Below are positions 1 through 11,094 of a stretch of 64,000 nucleotides of DNA, piece by piece. Each line of letters starts with the position of its first letter. Position 1 is the stretch's first letter. The position numbers were made by a program, and so were the translations under genes. The stretch comes from Amphiura filiformis. Taxonomy: Eukaryota > Echinodermata > Ophiuroidea > Amphilepidida > Amphiuridae. The notes beneath the pieces were generated by a model that did not search any database, was not told where the DNA came from, and saw only the letters and a program-made list of their open reading frames with translations. The stretch is from positions 28,325,780 to 28,389,779 of the forward strand of contig NC_092646.1 in the NCBI RefSeq assembly GCF_039555335.1, read 5' to 3'.

Positions 1-878
1 GGCCCTATATTATAGCAAAATTCACCTTCATTTTTTCCGTGCTTCACCCGTACCCGCAAATGTCATGGTAAAATCGAAAACAAAATATGCCCGATTCTAA
101 ATTCTTATGTTTCTGCCGCAATCTTATATGTAAATCAAATTAAACTAAGCCACTTGAGTGCATATAGGCCTTCCTTTCAGAGTTTGGGGCCCTCCAAATT
201 TGGCCGGGCCCAGGGCCCCCAAAAGGCAAATCCGGCCCTAAGTTGCATAGGCGTAGATCCGGGGGTGTGGGGGTGGGAATAAATCCCCCCTTTTGCACCA
301 TATTTTAACAGTTTAGTTTCAAAATGGCAACATTTTTCGCGTGCTTCGCGCGCATTTGTGTCATAAACTTGAGAGCCAAAAAGTCCTGGATTTAAGAATT
401 TTTTCCCAATGTCAAAATTCAGGCGTACCAACGTATTGGCTTCGTAGCCTATTCCTTGAGATCAGATTATGACCATTAATCTGGGATTTTGCTTGCTTCT
501 TGACTATCACAAGCAAAAACAGAAAAGGAAATGTTCCTTGTTCTTTAGCACAATTAAGTACTCACAAATCTGATAAACCCCCGAATTGGGTATAGAATAG
601 TGTGAAATTGCACATTTTCGCGCGCTTCGCGCGAAATTTACTGCAATAATATCGGCATACATCAACTTTTACTTCAAATAGTATGAAATGGAATAAATGT
701 TTGCGCACTACGCGCACGTATCTCATAACATTGGGCCGAACTAATGATCACTATCAAATTTTGTTCTTACTCTTGATTTCAACTCTTTACCATTGGGCCC
801 CCAGGATATTTTGCTGACAGGGCCCTTTTCTTTAAATCCGCCTCTGTCCGGGGTATAGCATTTTTAGGGATTGCCACT
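1..878. repeat. Dispersed-repeat mosaic with CGCGCTTCGCGCG-type motifs
   Basis: No gene seen. The segment carries a recurring short palindromic word, GCGCTTCGCGCG or close variants, near 335-352, 617-636 and 701-718. Each copy is followed by an A/T-rich stretch beginning 'aaattt' or 'atttg'. The GGGCCC-rich text at 178-240 and 795-830 looks like two ends of related repeats. The recurrence shows repetitive DNA, but no family can be named. Confidence 0.4.
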
Positions 879-1060
879 GTCTATAATTTATAAAGACCCT
901 GTATGGGTTATCATCATTGGCAAATATGTAAATTTTAACACAATTTTCCCTATTTTTAGAGTGTAAGGTCTATAATTTGTTAAGACCCTGTATGGTAGGG
1001 TTATCATCATGGACTAATGTGTAAATTTTAACACATTTTTCACTATTTTTAGAGTGTATA
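879..1060. repeat. Two-copy tandem duplication, about 90 bp unit
   Basis: Two consecutive copies run from 'gtctataattt' to 'tttttagagtgta' at 879-966 and 967-1060. They differ by small indels, for example 'gtatgggttatcatcattgg' against 'gtatggtagggttatcatcatgg'. This is a simple local duplication with no coding content. Confidence 0.75.
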
Positions 1061-1189
1061 TAATCGAAAAGACAGTGTTTAATTCAACCATCCATAAAGG
1101 AATTCAGTTTTTATGACAGCTGCTTGTATGAACTCCCGTATGTCAAATCATATTGTGGTTTAATAAATGACAGCACCATCACTTCTTCT

Positions 1190-1430
1190 ACAGAGAAAAT
1201 AATTACTCTCTAAGAGTGAAATTTTCACTCCCTGTCAAGAGTGAACTGATTTTCATTCTTATCGAGTAAAATTGGCTCCTATTCGAGTGACAAGAGAGTA
1301 ATATAATTCACTCTAAAAAGATTGATAAGTTTTCACTCAATTAAGAGTGAAATACCATGCACTTTTTTGGAGTGAATTTTCACTCTTTTATACATTAAGA
1401 GAGTAATTTCACAAGATAATTCACAAGAGA
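1190..1430. mobile_element. GAGTGAAA-rich MITE-like repeat, copy 1
   Basis: About ten alternating occurrences of GAGTGAAA and its complement TTCACTC lie within 240 bp. The segment ends in 'acattaagagagtaatttcac'. A related block with the same words and a similar 'tattaagagagtgc' end lies at 28930-29265, and a weaker third at 42880-42980. Multiple inverted subrepeats with a shared end are consistent with a small non-autonomous DNA element. Confidence 0.5.
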
Positions 1431-1579
1431 TACCGATACTCTTTTTGATCAGGAGTTATACCATCAGAGAAGATGCTTGCCTTGATACTATCAAGCATCT
1501 TCTTTTTCTATAATAAACATTACTTTTTCACCAGGGTCCCCGTCGCAAATAATAAAAAGAGTCAAATAGAAACAGTGAT

Positions 1580-1658
1580 CCCTCCCTGGAATCGGACCCA
1601 GGACCTCAGGTTTATGAGACATCATGTGACTTGACCACTTGACTACTGTAACGAGAGG
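1580..1658 (-). repeat. tRNA-like SINE head or tRNA pseudogene (Met-like, CAT)
   Basis: The minus strand shows an A-box-like 'GTAGTCAAGTGGTCAAG', an anticodon-loop-like 'TCTCATAAACC' with CAT in the middle, and a B box 'GGTCCGATTCC'. The ends CCTCTC and GGGAGG can pair as an acceptor stem with one G-T wobble. The T-loop departs from consensus (GTCCGAT for GTTCGAT). It may be a degenerate tRNA(Met) gene or, more likely in this repeat-rich setting, the head of a tRNA-derived SINE. Confidence 0.5.
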
Positions 1659-1721
1659 TTTATGGTTCTAAAGGCAGGTTGAAATTAGAACTTATATAAC
1701 TCAACTTCCTTAATCATGAAA

Positions 1722-1792
1722 CTCCCGCGTCAAGAATGGTTAAGGCACGTGCTTCGTAAGGCTGAAGTCTTGGGTTCGATTTCCGGGCACTC
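1722..1792 (+). repeat. tRNA-like SINE head (Thr-like, CGT)
   Basis: The plus strand shows 'GTCAAGAATGGTTAAGGCAC' (A-box-like), a loop 'TTCGTAA' with CGT in the anticodon position, and a good B box 'GGGTTCGATTTCC'. The acceptor ends do not pair well, so this is a derived sequence and not a functional tRNA gene. It sits about 65 bp from the oppositely oriented tRNA-like sequence at 1580-1658 and runs directly into a hairpin. Confidence 0.45.
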
Positions 1793-1862
1793 TTCAAGCT
1801 TTCAAAAAAGGGCTTTAAATATTGGGGACCCCAATATTTAAAGTCCTTTTTAAAGCTTGAAG
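1792..1862. repeat. Near-perfect hairpin, about 34-bp arms
   Basis: The two arms read from CTTCAAGCTTT inward to TATTGGGG and mirror each other across a single central base at about 1828. The arms differ by a short indel and one or two substitutions. It directly follows the tRNA-like sequence. It is compatible with a foldback element or a tail-to-tail junction. Confidence 0.8.
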
Positions 1863-2440
1863 ACTTTACATATACAGTCTCTCTTTAAAAACCCGGTATA
1901 TGTATATGCATTTCATAAAAATGAGGCAAATGGATATTTTCCGTCTTTCCTCGAAATTGATATATTTACCCCCCCCCCCCCTCCAACCACCAAGAAAGCT
2001 GGCTCCACCCCTGTCTACAATGGTATACTTCCATATTCGCACCACAAAAATTGCGATTTTACTTTCATCATAATACAGTATTTAAAAGAAACAAGCCCAG
2101 CGCCATGAAGGCATCATCATGTCGATATATTTGAAATTGATCCGCGATATTTTAATAGCTCTCTAGCTCTGTCTAGTCTGAACCTGGCTCTAGTACGAGC
2201 GTATACATCGATTTCTACTCGTTTTCATCACGCTATGATTGAAGCTTTCATATAATGCCTGCGATGAGACCGAGATATACCTTTCTCGGATTAATATCCT
2301 CTCCTCATGACGGTAATATATGTTTCAAACCGTCTGACTTTTCTGGCTAAACTTTTAGATTAGCTTTGCATTTTCTTTTTGAATATTTACAGAAGCGCCT
2401 TCTTCACTTTCTATTTACTCCTATGTCTTGTTCTTCTTTC

Positions 2441-3180
2441 TCCTCCTCCTCCTCCTCCTCCTCCTCCTTCTTCTTCTTCTTCTCCTTCTTCTTCTTCTTC
2501 TTCTTCTTCTTCTTCATCTCCATCTCCATCTCCATCTCCATCTCCATCTCCATCTTCATCTTCATCTTCATCTCCATCTCCATCTCCATCTTCATCTTCA
2601 TCTTCATCTCCATCTCCATCTTCATCTTCATCTTCATCTCCATCTCCATCTCCATCTCCATCTTCATCTCCATCTCCATCTCCATCTCCATCTCCATCTT
2701 CATCTCCATCTTCATCTCCATCTCCATCTCCATCTTCATCTTCATCTCCATCTCCATCTCCACCTTCATCTTCATCTCCATCTCCATCTCCATCTCCATC
2801 TTCATCTCCATCTCCATCTTCATCTTCATCTCCATCTCCACCTTCATCTTCATCTCCATCTCCATCTTCATCTCCATCTCCATCTCCATCTTCATCTCCA
2901 TCTCCATCTTCATCTTCATCTCCATCTCCACCTTCATCTCCATCTTCATCTCCATCTCCATCTCCATCTTCATCTCCATCTCCATCTCCATCTTCATCTC
3001 CATCTCCACCTTCATCTTCATCTCCATCTCCATCTCCATCTTCATCTCCATCTCCATCTTCATCTTCATCTTCATCTCCATCTCCATCTTCATCTCCATC
3101 TTCATCTTCATCTTCATCTTCATCATCATCTTTATCATCATTTCTTCCTCTTCTTCTTCTTTTTCTTCTTGCTCTCATCT
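2441..3180. repeat. (TCC/TTC)n then (CATCTC/CATCTT)n microsatellite
   Basis: Roughly 70 bp of TCC/TTC trinucleotides lead into about 620 bp of the hexamer CATCTC alternating irregularly with CATCTT and a few CACCTT, then back to TTC-rich sequence. The hexamer contains no stop codon in five of the six frames, so long low-complexity ORFs (Ser-Pro, Leu-His, Ile-Ser, Asp-Glu-Gly, Met-Glu-Lys types) appear. They are artefacts of the repeat. Confidence 0.97.
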
Positions 3181-3580
3181 CTTTAAAACCCTTTTAGATG
3201 TATCATACATAAAAAGTCGATATCGTGATAAATCGTATTCTCATAAGAGAATACCTTTTGAATCTTTCATCACATTTTAAATCTCACAACCTCTTTAATA
3301 ATATCCCAGACGATTTTAGTAACAATACTTTTCCACATAGTACCATCTTTGAAAGCTTTACTATTTGAAACATGTTTTTTGCTTAAAATATTTGCAAGTA
3401 TCATTTTTGAATCTATAATCTGTCACAAATTGATCGCAACAAAATATTTTGCTGAAAAATTATCTATTCGCCCATCATGCATGTATAAAAGTGTATTACC
3501 GCTCATATTACGTATCTAAAAATCAATATGAGAACATTCTTCTATGTCTATTTCAGCACATAAAGGACCCATGGGGTTTG

Positions 3581-3886
3581 TTGGCTGTTCCAGTTGTAAT
3601 CCACACACCCCCTATGGAAGGCATGACCTTAATCTCCCACACAGGGGGTGTAGATTTCATATGGAGCCACCCATCCAGGTAACCCCATTTGAAATTCACA
3701 CTCCCTGTGTGAAAGATTAAGGTGATGTCTTCCATATGGGGTGTATGGATTTCAACTAGAATAGCCCATTTTGGAGCAGACGACACTGAATGGGGCGACT
3801 CCATTTGAAATTCACACTCCCTGTGTGGAAGACAAGGTCATATCTTCCATAGGGGGTGTATGGATTTCAACTGAAATAGTCCATTT
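3581..3886. mobile_element. GGGCTATTCC palindromic MITE, copy 1 (composite)
   Basis: One and a half copies of a palindromic repeat lie fused here. Arms read 'ccagttgtaatccacacacc' outward-in and 'ggtgtatggatttcaac' outward, with internal 'atgaccttaatc' and 'gattaaggt' mirror words. At least eleven other copies occur in this window (coordinates in separate entries). The structure is that of a foldback, non-autonomous DNA element. No target-site duplication is certain. Confidence 0.8.
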
Positions 3887-4389
3887 TGTGAGAGATGAAG
3901 TAAAGTCTTAATTGATTTTGTTTCCATTTTGAGATTGGTATTTCCAAAGGGTTAGAGAGCAAGAAGACCCTATCGCAAAAAGCTGCCCTAAAGATATTTG
4001 CCAATCTCTGCATTCTATATAGGCCTACTGTATAGACATATGACATGTGGCAGCTATTACAGATTAGACCTTCTTGCGCTAGCTAGTCTAATTATGTGAT
4101 TATGAGGCAAAGATTCATTTTGATGTAGAAAGATACATTCGAGATTACATTACGTCATTCAAGACTGTTCATCATGGAGTCATTGACTTGGAAAAGATGT
4201 AATTATTTTATTTTCTGTTCGCGTCATAGTAATTGCTATCAATGTTGTATTTTGAATAGCAAGAGCTTGTCAAATTAGTTATTGCGAATATATTTGTGAA
4301 ATGCAACTATATATTTAAAAACTAAAACATACAACGGCCCCGATTTTTAATAACAAGATAATTATAAATTACGCTACTTTGTTGGCCCA
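3887..4389. other. No gene seen
   Basis: AT-rich sequence without a convincing ORF, repeat or RNA gene. Confidence 0.6.
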
Positions 4390-5945
4390 ATCTAAGACAG
4401 CATTCGCTTTTCGTGATATCCAAAGTAACGCTAATGTTAGTCCTATTGAAGACAGCATTCGCTTTTGCTAATGCACAAAATAACTCTATTATGTTGATGC
4501 TCTCTACTGAAGAAAAGCATGAACGTTAACGTTATAGTCATATAAAAGATAATAGTATCATTTTGGCACTATCTTCTGAAGACAGCACTCACTTGTAGTA
4601 ATATCCAAAATAACACTATATCATGATGCTGCTGTCTACTGAAGATAGCATTCGCTTTTCGTCATTTTGGTGATACACAATATAACGCTATTATGTTAGC
4701 TTTACCTACTGAAGACAGCATTCGCTTTTCCTAATGCACAAAATAACTCTATTATGTCGATCAACTGAAGAAAGCATAAACCTTTGGTCATATAAAAGAT
4801 AACACTATACAATGTTGGCACTATCTTTTTAAGACAGCACTCGCTTTCCGTGATGTCCAAAATAACGCTAATTATGTTAGCCCTACCTACTGAAGACAGA
4901 TACACAAAATAACTCTATTATGTTGATGCTATCTACTGAAGAAAGCGTCAACTATTGGTTACATACAAGACAATACTATCATTTTGGCAGTATCTTCTGA
5001 AGACAGCATATATGCTGATATAAGCGGATATATCCGCTTGTAGTAATATCCAAAATAACACTATCATGATGCTGCTGTCTACTGAAGACAGCATTCGTCT
5101 TCGGTAATACCCAAAATAATGCTTTTATGTCGGTACAAAATTGAGGCAGTATTTGCCTTTGGTGATATACCCACTATAACACTATTATGTTAGTACTATC
5201 TATACTGAAGACAGCATTCGCCTTTCGGGATACCCAAAATAACGCTATTATGGCGGTACATACATGTATTTACAAGATAGCTTTCTTCTTTGGTAATACC
5301 CAATATCATGAATATAACAATAACATGTCGGTACTCATTAGCTTAGGAAGATTTTCAATATTTGGGGGCTAACGAAACAAACAATTTTGGTGACCCATGG
5401 GGGTGCCCGAGGGGGTTCCCCCGTCGGTGTCAGGAAATATTGTAAAAACTAGGTCAAAAACACCCGTTTTTCCCGGTATCTGATCGCTTTTTTTACTTCA
5501 TCTGGAATTATTGGGGGCGAGCCCCAGGCCAAAATAATAGAGGGGCTGAGCCCACGCAAGCCCCCCGGTTCCTTAGCCTATGGTACTATCTACTGAAGAA
5601 AACATTTGCTGTTGGTAATACTACTCAATGTATAACGTGATTATGTAGGCCTATGTGTCGGTGCTATCTACTGAAGATAGCTGCATTCTCTTAGTGATGT
5701 CAAATAACCATGATAACGCTATTATGTCAGTGCTATCTACTGTAGAAATCGCTCATTTTTTGTTTAACATCCAGAATATCTCTATTATGTCCGTGATATA
5801 CCGGTATCTACTGAAGAAAGCATACGCCATACCCAAGATAACACTAATTATATGCGCTATCTACTGAAGACAGCATTCGCTTTTGACGATACTTAAAATC
5901 ACGCTTATAAAACAAGAATGCTGATACTATCTACAGAATTTGTAA
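4390..5945 (-). repeat. Hairpin-word tandem array 1, about 60-bp unit
   Basis: About two dozen degenerate units of roughly 60 bp each contain 'CTATCTACTGAAGACAGC' followed by 'ATTCGC..TT' and 'ccaaaataacgctattatgt'. On the minus strand the core reads GCTGTCTTCAGTAGATAG, the same stem-loop word as arrays 2 and 3 at 15440-17860. One unrelated insertion lies at about 5338-5581. There are no long ORFs, and divergence between units suggests an old satellite. Confidence 0.85.
5338..5581. mobile_element. Small element inserted in array 1
   Basis: This interrupts the array. It is bounded by 'TTAGCTTAGGAA' on the left and 'TTCCTTAGCC' on the right, an inverted repeat, with G/C-rich inner ends ('tttgggggcta' and 'agccccccgg'). 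Similar 'gggggcgcgagccc'-type text occurs at 28010-28030. It is probably a non-autonomous transposon, and no target duplication was identified. Confidence 0.45.
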
Positions 5946-6415
5946 CGTTCTTATTGTTGAAACCTTTGATTACTGGAATTTCCAAACTATAAGCACAATT
6001 AAAATATAACATAAATCAGACATTTCGATTTCTGAGATTATGATATTTTTTAACGCTGTTGAAAAAAAGCCGAGTGGAGTCTTGCGATGAAAACGCACAG
6101 CTTTATATTCAGTATGCTCAACAGGTGGTATACACATAATTGTGCATCGCGTCGACAAAAGCATCCCAACTATAGACGATGAAAAACATGTTTAAACCTT
6201 ACGGACTTTTTGAAATATTTATTTCATTCCCTTCTTGCCAACCTGCAGAGTTTATATGTGAATTGATATGAGCTATATGTCCACTCTTTAAAATGCATCG
6301 AATTGCCAACGCACTTTGCAGCTATAAGTATGGTGACATTATAATAAACATATATTAAAATTGCTATGAAATTCCCTTTAAGGGTGCCTATAGTATGTCT
6401 AGGATAACAATGTTC
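5946..6415. other. No gene seen
   Basis: AT-rich sequence. No ORF of interest, repeat or RNA signal was recognised. Confidence 0.55.
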
Positions 6416-6417
6416 CT

Positions 6418-6615
6418 ATTAGAAAAGGGGAGTTCTACATACAGAACAGCTTAAGAGAAAATGGTTCTATGAAATTGAAAGAACCCTAAAATGGTTCTTT
6501 CTGGCGTTTCCAGAACCATGTTTGGTGCTTCGTAAAACAATAATTATAAGGTTTACATACAGGTCAGCTCTATATAGGACATTTTAGGTTCTACTTAGAA
6601 CCTTTCTATAAGTTG
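6418..6615. mobile_element. AGAACC-rich MITE-like element, copy 1
   Basis: The words GGTTCT and AGAACC recur in inverted arrangement ('aatggttct', 'ttctttctggcgtttccagaaccat', 'ggttctacttagaacc'). Three related copies lie at 50882-51080, 59455-59870 and 60525-60765, sharing 'ctttctggc(c/g)ttt' and 'catacaggacagc'. This is a dispersed foldback family. Confidence 0.65.
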
Positions 6616-7363
6616 TGACCAACTTGTTATGTTCGGTATAGACAGCGTCTGTTTCCCGCCTCGGGAGATGTTGCACATTGAGAGATGCTGATAATAATCT
6701 CACGTCTCCCAGAGATGATTTGCCGAAGTGACTTCAAAAATATGACTTCAACCAATGCACACAATTGACCTGTTCAAAAGGCTTTGTCATTTTATTCTTT
6801 CCTTTGAGTAGGCCCCATGCCTTAACTGTCGGATGGAAATGTCCATGTCATGCCAGTTACAAAATATATTCACCGCAAATGTCTCGAAATAGCTTAAGAT
6901 GTGCGATGACTCATACATTATCATTCTAAGAGTGCAAATGTCTATAATGTTATACGTATATAATACAGAATGAACTGTAAAATTTTGGTCGAGAGTGGTT
7001 ACTTAAATGTCATAGAGAATAAGTGAGGCGACTAAGTTTGACAACATATTTGCTTTTATAAAAGCGACAATATTAGTTTGAATTTGATTAGATTTATTTT
7101 TAGCTTGAACGCAAAATATGTTTGCAGTGTGTACAGAGGGTGTATAGTTGTAAAATACATTTGGGCAATGCATAAATAAATATACATGTAAAAATACTAT
7201 TAAAGGTTGAATTTTAGTCATGTATTGATTCATTTAAAAATAATTTTGGAAATCTTCTCGTTTTACGTAATCATAATAAAACAATAATACCCATATATAC
7301 ATATTTAATTAATTCAAGCGACTAGACTATGGTAACGTAAAACACATCCACTTCTGAATTTAC
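6616..7363. other. No gene seen
   Basis: Unique-looking AT-rich sequence with only short, unsupported ORFs. Confidence 0.55.
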
Positions 7364-7367
7364 TTAA

Positions 7368-7704
7368 AGGAGTATTTCGTGATCCTAGCATCCTCTATTT
7401 ATGTCATTTTTCTTTTTTTATTTATGAAAAAAACCTATTCCCAAAATTTCAGTTGATTCCGATTTTGCGTTCGCGAGTTATGCATGATTATGTGTATTAC
7501 ACTGCTCCATAGACAATGCGTTGTAATTTCGTTCTGGTGCACCAGAACGAAATTCAAATTTCACGATATCTTTGCTAAACGAATTAATCTGGAAGTCATA
7601 TTTTGTACATAAACATTATGTAGCCAGAGGTTTCCAGTGATATAAAAATCTAAACTTTTTTGAGAAAAGTGGGGGGATGAGGCTGTGGATCACGAAATGC
7701 CCTT
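7368..7704. mobile_element. TTAA-flanked MITE family B, copy 1
   Basis: The terminal inverted repeats are AGGAGTATTTCGTGATCC on the left and the complement of GGATCACGAAATGCCCTT on the right. TTAA flanks both sides (7364-7367 and 7705-7708). An internal perfect hairpin centres on 'TTCGTTCTGGTGCACCAGAACGAA'-like sequence. Paralogues lie at 56214-56565 and 58096-58433. TTAA duplication is the hallmark of piggyBac-type transposases; this copy encodes none. Confidence 0.85.
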
Positions 7705-8005
7705 TTAATTAGTTCATGAAGCCCAAAGATGCATATTTCCCGGGATATTTCCCCACGAAGTATACGGTACTGGTATACAGTGTCAAAAAGTGTTAGGGAA
7801 TACAATTACAGATATCATTCTAAAGATAAAACTCAGGAATAGAAAGCGACCCCGGAGAACTCATTAAAGGTTAATGACCGGATATTTTTCATCACTTTTG
7901 ATTAACTGTCATCCATCCATTCACTCAATATTCATTCACGTTGGTTTACTTAGTCCTTGTGGTGAATTGGAAAAAAAACATATGATCAAATGAACTTGAA
8001 TATAA

Positions 8006-8330
8006 GGGCTGGCGTATGAACGTTTGGACAGTATTTTTTGTGGGACATTAGAGCACATCAGACATATCGAATTGAATTCTGAATACAAAGAATAAGTTAG
8101 ATCTTGTTTAAATTCGCGATATGATACACATTTTATGGCAAATGATTCAAAATTGATATTTTTGATATTTAACAGTCCTCGAAGTAAACTTTCTGAGTCT
8201 AATGATAATGTACTTTAGCTTAAAGTGTATATGTAGCTGGGATGAAATGATCAATTGAAAATTTTGACCTTTTGTATTGAAGATATGGATTTTTCCCAAA
8301 ACACTAAAAAAAAGGTCTTTGTGGGATAAA
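8006..8330 (+). mobile_element. TTAA MITE family A, half copy
   Basis: One arm of the 650-bp palindromic family, starting 'GGGCTGGCGTATGAACG' after ATAA and ending near the family centre ('cccaaaacactaaaa'). The other arm is missing. Internal words shared with the full copies include 'cagtcctcgaagtaaa' and 'ttaaagtgtatatgtagc'. Confidence 0.8.
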
Positions 8331-8337
8331 ATTCATC

Positions 8338-8640
8338 ACAGTGTTCTAGGTTTGTTCCACTATTGAACACTGGATGTTCAAACCTAGAACATATTTGGAA
8401 CACCGCCTTGAACACTGCCGTTCATATTTGCCAGTGTTCGATAGTGGAACATATATATAGTGTTCAAGAACTGTTACAAAAAAAAGTGTCTAAAAAGGTG
8501 TTATCAGGCGTCCAAAAATTTGTGCACAAGCCATTTTTCGGCAATTTTCTTATGGGATTTTCTGAATTTTCAAATCGATTGGGGGCACGTGCCCCCCGTT
8601 CGCCTATGACGCTACGCACTGTGTGGGGGATTGCAAGCTC
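8338..8640. repeat. GAACAC palindrome and adjoining GC-rich element fragment
   Basis: At 8342-8470 'gttctaggtttgttccactattgaacact' mirrors 'aacctagaaca' and 'ccagtgttcgatagtggaac', giving nested inverted repeats. From about 8560 comes 'ttgggggcacgtgccccc', which resembles the G-rich element ends at 5338-5581 and 28003-28200. No coding function is evident. Confidence 0.5.
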
Positions 8641-9025
8641 CGTCCATGATAAACGAATGAACCGCAAGATATTGCTTAATATAAGACAAGATTATCACCA
8701 TTATTCGGAAAGCATGATTATCTACCAATACTAAAGTTAGTTAGAGTGTTGATTTTCCAACTTGTGCATAAATTTACATTTTAAAACTCGTATAGTCAAT
8801 GAATATTTCTTGAATTATGTTTTCTGAATAAACGGGGACCATATTCATTATCCGGTTTATTCTGTCCGTGTTTAATATTCAACGATTTATATTGTACTAA
8901 TATAAGATCGACGATGAAAGCGATGCACTATAATTAGTGGTTTTTACTTGTGATGACAGAGTCAATGAATAATGCAAATTTGATGGGAGCAGGTAAATGG
9001 TAAATAAAATTCACACCCATCGGAA

Positions 9026-9290
9026 GTGTTGGATCTATTGATGCCTTTCAGGGTCTGAGGCTGATGATTCACGCGTGACCATTACATTATCCAAAACATT
9101 CTCATTCATCAGGACACAGTTCTTTAACCCCAATACATTTGTACATTCATTGAATGACCTTTGAAAATTTAGGTACAAAAACTCACACTCTGCAAATTTT
9201 GAGGTAAAATTTTGCACTATGAGTGTTTAATTGAGGTTATTGAACTATGCCATTGGGAAGAGGCCATTGTAGTCTATAGTGCAAGGTTAT
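9026..9290 (+). mobile_element. Dispersed repeat family F, copy 1
   Basis: Shares 'tttaaccccaatacatttg', 'cattcattgaatgacctttg' and 'attgaggttattgaacta' with copies at 29925-30120, 40896-41090, 46330-46480 and 47385-47570. Copies are about 200 bp, oriented either way, and end at 'cactaggatcc' where complete. No ORF. The mechanism is unknown. Confidence 0.75.
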
Positions 9291-9944
9291 TGTCTCAGAC
9301 GATACATACCACTATCGGAAGAAATGCTTCTGAGATGGTGAAATAAATCCATGAGAAATACCTGCCGATTGGCCAAGAAGAAGTTTTCATTATCAATTGG
9401 CCAAATCAGCAACACTGTTAGAATAATTTCACCACGCAAAAAATAGGGTGAGATATTTGCAAAGCTCCATTCTGATTGGTGATTTACGGTAAGTGAAAAT
9501 ATCATGTAATTGACCAATCAGAGGCAATGTTAGATCGGCAGGCAGTGCTCAGGGGGTTAAGAATATAACCATGATAACGTTGTACCATTTCGCTATTCAA
9601 TAGTTTCACTGTAAAAAAAAAGGAAAAATGATTTCTTCGCAATTTTAATTTGAATATGTTTTTATTAATTTATTACCTATCTTACATTGAACTTTCGGTT
9701 TGTTCCCTGATATAGAGTTAACAAATCGACCGTCTAGTAATTAGCGTATGATAGCAAAACGAGTGGTGATTCGTGTGTGCATAATTATGTTGATAAAAAG
9801 GTTTGAATCATCACACGTAACCTCATCTGAATCACTGTTTCAATATGCGAATCCTGTTGTAAATGTGTCCGGCTTATTATATTCATTTCCAAATCTCATC
9901 TCAATATGCATAATGACACTTGAAATACCGATGATATAGTAAGT
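9291..9944. other. No gene seen
   Basis: Holds several 'attgaccaatcag/attggcc' words (CCAAT-like) at 9365-9530 but no recognisable gene. Confidence 0.5.
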
Positions 9945-10018
9945 AGGTATCTACTGATGATAGCAAGCATATATATATATAAATTGTGTCGACTGATGCC
10001 TACCCAGCAAACACACAA

Positions 10019-10190
10019 CGTTTTACAAAAAAAGGTTTAAATATCGGGTTACTAGTATATAAAGGGTATAAAAATGTTTTAATAACATTCATAAAAACTT
10101 TTTGAAAACGTGATGCAAACTATTTAACTATTGACAGTTCGCCCAAAATATTTTGACAGTTCGCCCAAAATATTTTGCAACGTATTCATG
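10019..10190. repeat. Dispersed repeat with TTTAAATATCGGGTTA, copy 1
   Basis: 'gtttaaatatcgggtta', 'aatgttttaataacattcat' and 'ttttgaaaacgt' also occur, in the same order, at 30885-31005. This copy also has a 24-bp direct duplication ('ttgacagttcgcccaaaata') at about 10133-10175. It is a low-copy interspersed repeat. Confidence 0.65.
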
Positions 10191-10494
10191 ATCTTTCCGG
10201 CATTGTTGGGATAGTGCTATCTACTGTAGATAGCAAAAAGGTTATCATTGTACTTCTGTGGAAATAGAGCCGAAACATACAGTGCATGACAGGTGCATAA
10301 ACCGAGTTAGATAAACTGTTACTGTAAATGTTTTAATTATGATAACATCCTTATATTTTTGGAAGGATTTAAAAATAGACCATTCTATTATACTACTATC
10401 TTTTGATAATGGCAGTTGTAACAAATATTATCTTTTAAATTCCTATTTACTCTAGTGTTTGAGATGCAAATTATATAGTTGCTTTAATAAAATC

Positions 10495-10650
10495 ATGTAT
10501 AGACACACATAAAGATAGACACAACGACAGACAGACGCAAAAGACATACTGACAGTATAACATACACACATACACCCCTACACACAGACAGAATGATAGA
10601 CACCCAGACAGACACAAACTGACAGACAGTCAGACAAAAGACAGGTTGAC
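10495..10650. repeat. Degenerate (GACA)n-type simple sequence
   Basis: Dominated by 'agacaga', 'gacacac' and 'cagacagac'. It is low complexity, and the minus-strand ORF over it is an artefact. Confidence 0.7.
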
Positions 10651-10768
10651 AGAAAAATAGCGTTCTAAAGAAATATACCATTTTGGACAATTTATTGATG
10701 ATCGATAACTGGGGGGAGTGCACGTGTGATAACAGACGGTAGGGTCTGTAGTGTGATGATGTAAGGGT

Positions 10769-10850
10769 TGAAATCCATATGAAACACCCCCTATGGAAGA
10801 TATGACATTAATCTCCCACATAGATTTTAAATAGAGTCACTCATTCACAC
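10769..10850. mobile_element. GGGCTATTCC palindromic MITE, fragment
   Basis: One arm only: 'gttgaaatccatatgaaaca' and 'ccctatggaagatatgacat', then 'taatctcccaca'. The other arm is lost. Confidence 0.7.
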
Positions 10851-11094
10851 TTCTGTATCTGAAGCGATTTTAGCATGTTGTCAACATATTTTGAATGACT
10901 CATCTAAGTAAATCACAGGGCTTATAATTTGTTGGCATCTTGGAATAATGTTATTTTCAGTTGATCGCACACCTGCTCTCACGAATTAAATGTTACATCG
11001 ATATGAAATAAAATAAACATGTTTGATTTTCTTTCAATAACTTTATGCTATCTTCAGTAGATAGCTAAAGGAGACAAATAAAAAACGTACTTTT

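Noticed and set aside
2366-3280. Long overlapping ORFs on both strands (Ser-Pro, Ile-Ser, Leu-His, Asp-Glu-Gly, Met-Lys rich)
   Set aside because: They follow from the (CATCTC/CATCTT)n tract, which lacks stops in most frames. There is no splice or start context and no family resemblance.
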